From an uncultured Gemmatimonadota bacterium (lineage in GTDB: Bacteria > Gemmatimonadota > Gemmatimonadetes > Gemmatimonadales > Gemmatimonadaceae): a stretch of DNA of 8,487 nt. The notes below the pieces were generated by a model. The model made no database searches. It saw only the letters and a list, made by a program, of their open reading frames with translations, and was not told where the DNA came from. Where the stretch lies: NCBI GenBank assembly GCA_946479895.1, contig CAMLHT010000169.1, positions 1 through 8,487 of the forward strand, given 5' to 3'. Each line of letters begins with the position of its first letter. The first letter of the stretch is position 1. Both the position numbers and the translations under genes were made by a program. Positions 6,852-8,487 of the stretch are shown in pieces.

Positions 6852-8141
6852 TCAGGCCGCCGGGGGTTTCCGGGTCGCCGTCCGGCCGGATCCGCCGCCC
6901 GACGAGCTCCCCGACGAGCTGCTGCTCCCCGTCGAAGTGGTGCCACTCGACGTGCCGCTCGACGTCGTCCGGGTTCCAGCGTCCGGGTCGCGAGGCGCGC
7001 GTTCACGCGACGCCGTGGACGTCGTGCCGGCGGTTCCACGCGGCGTCGAAGTCCCGCGGGTGTAGCCATCCTTCGTCATCTTGCCATGGCCACGCTCGAG
7101 ATCATTGGGCGATCCGCGCACGATGATCACGACCGGCCCGCCGTATCCGCCGTAACCGTAGCCGCCGTAGCCATAGCCGTAGGCGCCGTAGCCGTAGTAG
7201 TAGGGGTCATACCGATAGCCGTAGCCGAAGCGGCGGCTGCGATAGTACCGATCGTATGGATCGCACGGGTCGTAGGCGTACCAGGCCCAGGGATCGATCA
7301 CCGGCGACACGCAGTCGTTGTGGCGCAGCGCGCGCCGCGCCGCGAGCGAGTCGCTCTCGGCCAGGGTGAAGCCGGTGCCCGTCGGGCGAACGGCGAACAC
7401 CTTCGGGTTGGAGACCGCGACCATCACGTCGATCACCGAGGGCGCGACGCCGCCGTCCGCGAGGCGGATGAGCGTCTTCTCGTCGAGGTTGAAATCCTGC
7501 TCGAGCTCCGCCAGCCAGGCTTCGATCGCCGGCGGGCTGAGGAACTTCCCCGCTTCCATGACGGCATTCGTGGTCACCGGCGCCAGCGCGGAAATCCGCG
7601 CCGTGCGGTCGGCCACTTCGCGCGGCTCGAGCGCGTCCCGCACTTCCGCCGGGATGGCCGCGACGAGCGGAAATGCCGCATAGCGCGCGACGCGAACGCT
7701 GTTGCCGGAATCGGCGGCGACGTTCGTCGCGTTGATCCAGTCGCCGTTCGACGCGATCGCGAAGACGCCGGAAGCCACGCGCTTCACGCCACCGAGGCAC
7801 TGCTGCTCGCTCGTGAGATAGAGCCGGCGGCCGTCGCTCGAGAAGGCCGCGGATTCCCATCCCGAGCAGCCCTGCTTCGAGACGTCGTGATGCTGGCCGT
7901 CGGCGTCGATGCGCGTCCGCTCCGTCACCTTACCGGAGACGACGGACACGAGGTCGGCGGAGTTCGTCCCCGTCGGGACGACGCACACGCGAGGGGCGGA
8001 ATCCGGAACCACGGCGCCCTCGGCGGCCTGCGGTGCCCAGCAGCCGGAGAACGCCGACCAGCCCGGTGAGACCGCCGACTGCGCCGGCGCGGTGGCGGCG
8101 AACAGCGCCAGGAACGCGGATGAAACGAGAATGGGTCGCAT
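6852..8141 (-). CDS. Secreted hypothetical protein with Tyr/Gly-rich segment and Ser/Thr/Gly-rich tail
   Basis: This 429-residue protein is not one I recognise. The start at 8141 has GAGG seven bases upstream and opens with a clear signal peptide, MRPILVSSAFLALFAATAPA, with likely cleavage near residue 20-22. Residues 28-160 contain pairs of Cys (34, 53, 92, 115) and beta-like segments such as RRLYLTSEQQC and GVFAIASNGDWI. Residues 160-260 are more helical. Residues 303-335 are almost wholly Tyr and Gly with a few Arg, Asp and Pro, followed by a hydrophobic PVVIIV. The last 85 residues are Thr/Ser/Gly/Arg-rich and probably disordered. Six Cys in a secreted protein suggest disulfides. It follows the outer-membrane protein gene by ten bases, and its Shine-Dalgarno sequence overlaps that gene's stop codon, so the two are co-transcribed. 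It probably works in the periplasm or on the surface. Its function is unknown. Confidence 0.85.
   Translation of the reverse strand: MRPILVSSAFLALFAATAPAQSAVSPGWSAFSGCWAPQAAEGAVVPDSAPRVCVVPTGTNSADLVSVVSGKVTERTRIDADGQHHDVSKQGCSGWESAAFSSDGRRLYLTSEQQCLGGVKRVASGVFAIASNGDWINATNVAADSGNSVRVARYAAFPLVAAIPAEVRDALEPREVADRTARISALAPVTTNAVMEAGKFLSPPAIEAWLAELEQDFNLDEKTLIRLADGGVAPSVIDVMVAVSNPKVFAVRPTGTGFTLAESDSLAARRALRHNDCVSPVIDPWAWYAYDPCDPYDRYYRSRRFGYGYRYDPYYYGYGAYGYGYGGYGYGGYGGPVVIIVRGSPNDLERGHGKMTKDGYTRGTSTPRGTAGTTSTASRERAPRDPDAGTRTTSSGTSSGTTSTGSSSSSGSSSGGGSGRTATRKPPAA
7137..7235 (-). repeat. Degenerate short tandem repeat encoding the Gly-Tyr segment
   Basis: The plus strand shows many near-repeats of the hexamer GCCGTA and related GCCGCC/GTAGCC units, which encode Tyr-Gly on the minus strand. 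The repeat is imperfect, but replication slippage here could vary the length of the Gly-Tyr segment between strains. Confidence 0.55.
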
Positions 8142-8151
8142 GTGACGTCCT

Positions 8152-8487
8152 CTAGAAACGAACGGCCGCGCCCACATTGAGCGCGAGGCCGGACAGTTGG
8201 ATGTTGCCAAGCTCGGAGTAGTCGGAGCGAAGCCTTGCCGTGGCGTGCGTATACCGTGCCTCGCCGACCAGCGACCAGCGGGCGCTGAGGCGGTGGTCGA
8301 GCCCCGCGTACGCCTGGGCCATGAAGCTCTTTCCGTTCGAGGTCAGCTCGTCGTTGTAGATCGAGGCGCTGGTCGCGTCGATGGGCTCGACGAAGTCGCC
8401 CTTCTGGGTGAATTCGTACGAGATGACGCCGGCGTTGAGCCCGAGGTACGGGATCGTGCGCGCCGGGATGAAGGCGAGCGTGCTGAT
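8152..8487 (-). CDS. Outer-membrane beta-barrel protein, C-terminal part (gene continues past window end)
   Basis: The last 111 residues of a gene whose start lies beyond 8487 can be read down to the TAG at 8154-8152. The translation alternates polar and hydrophobic residues in short strands, for example IPYLGLNAGVISYEF, AQAYAGLDHRLSARWSLVGE and LSGLALNVGAAVRF. It ends in Phe, the usual recognition signal of the barrel-assembly machinery. It resembles small eight-stranded outer-membrane barrels of the OmpA/OmpW type, but the exact family cannot be fixed from this fragment. The secreted 429-aa gene starts ten bases after its stop, so the two probably share a transcript. Confidence 0.8.
   Translation of the reverse strand: MSTLAFIPARTIPYLGLNAGVISYEFTQKGDFVEPIDATSASIYNDELTSNGKSFMAQAYAGLDHRLSARWSLVGEARYTHATARLRSDYSELGNIQLSGLALNVGAAVRF

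Noticed and set aside
7137..7235. Possible CRISPR-like array because of regular repeats
   Set aside because: The units are six bases long with no spacers and are in frame with a coding segment, so this is a low-complexity coding repeat.
7086..8069. A 327-residue plus-strand open frame over the secreted-protein gene
   Set aside because: Its Val/Ala/Ile repeats are just the antisense of the Gly-Tyr codons. The minus-strand gene has a signal peptide, a Shine-Dalgarno sequence and operon context.

Overview
The window comes from a high-GC, double-membraned bacterium. A partial outer-membrane beta-barrel gene ending in phenylalanine argues for an outer membrane. Gemmatimonadota is my best guess from the gene style, the bifunctional ThiDE and the type of intergenic palindromes, but this is inference and no marker gene is present. 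All nine genes I support lie on the minus strand, so the transcription order runs from high to low coordinates. Long open frames on the plus strand are GC-driven shadows.

Region by region, in transcription order. (1) 8487-6852: the C-terminal end of an outer-membrane beta-barrel protein. Ten bases later comes a secreted 429-residue protein of unknown function with a Tyr/Gly-rich segment and a Ser/Thr/Gly-rich tail. (2) 6851-6661: a control region dense in palindromes. It holds a good sigma-70-like promoter overlapped by an 11+11 inverted repeat, a hairpin followed by T4, and a 14-bp perfect palindrome just before a Shine-Dalgarno sequence. (3) 6660-5686: a two-part protein with a probable TIR-like N-terminal domain and a C-terminal domain I cannot assign. 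A strong intrinsic terminator ends it, inside an intergenic repeat that has a second copy at the window start. (4) 5547-4786: a rhomboid intramembrane serine protease with a complete active site. (5) 4785-66: a thiamin biosynthesis operon, TPP riboswitch - thiC - thiDE - thiS - thiG - a 71-aa hypothetical gene.

The thi genes cover both halves of thiamin synthesis. ThiC makes HMP phosphate from aminoimidazole ribotide. The ThiD half of ThiDE phosphorylates it to HMP-PP. ThiS carries sulfur to ThiG, which forms the thiazole phosphate. The ThiE half joins the two to give thiamin phosphate. The ThiS adenylase (ThiF) and the dehydroglycine source (ThiO or ThiH) are not here and must be elsewhere or replaced. 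The TPP aptamer precedes thiC by about 60 nt, and the sequence between them can form a helix that hides the thiC Shine-Dalgarno sequence, which points to translational control.

The least-explained parts are the TIR-like gene with its elaborate control region, and the palindromic elements placed within and between transcription units. I found no tRNA, rRNA, CRISPR array, transposase or complete mobile element. No stretch longer than 300 bases lacks a gene.
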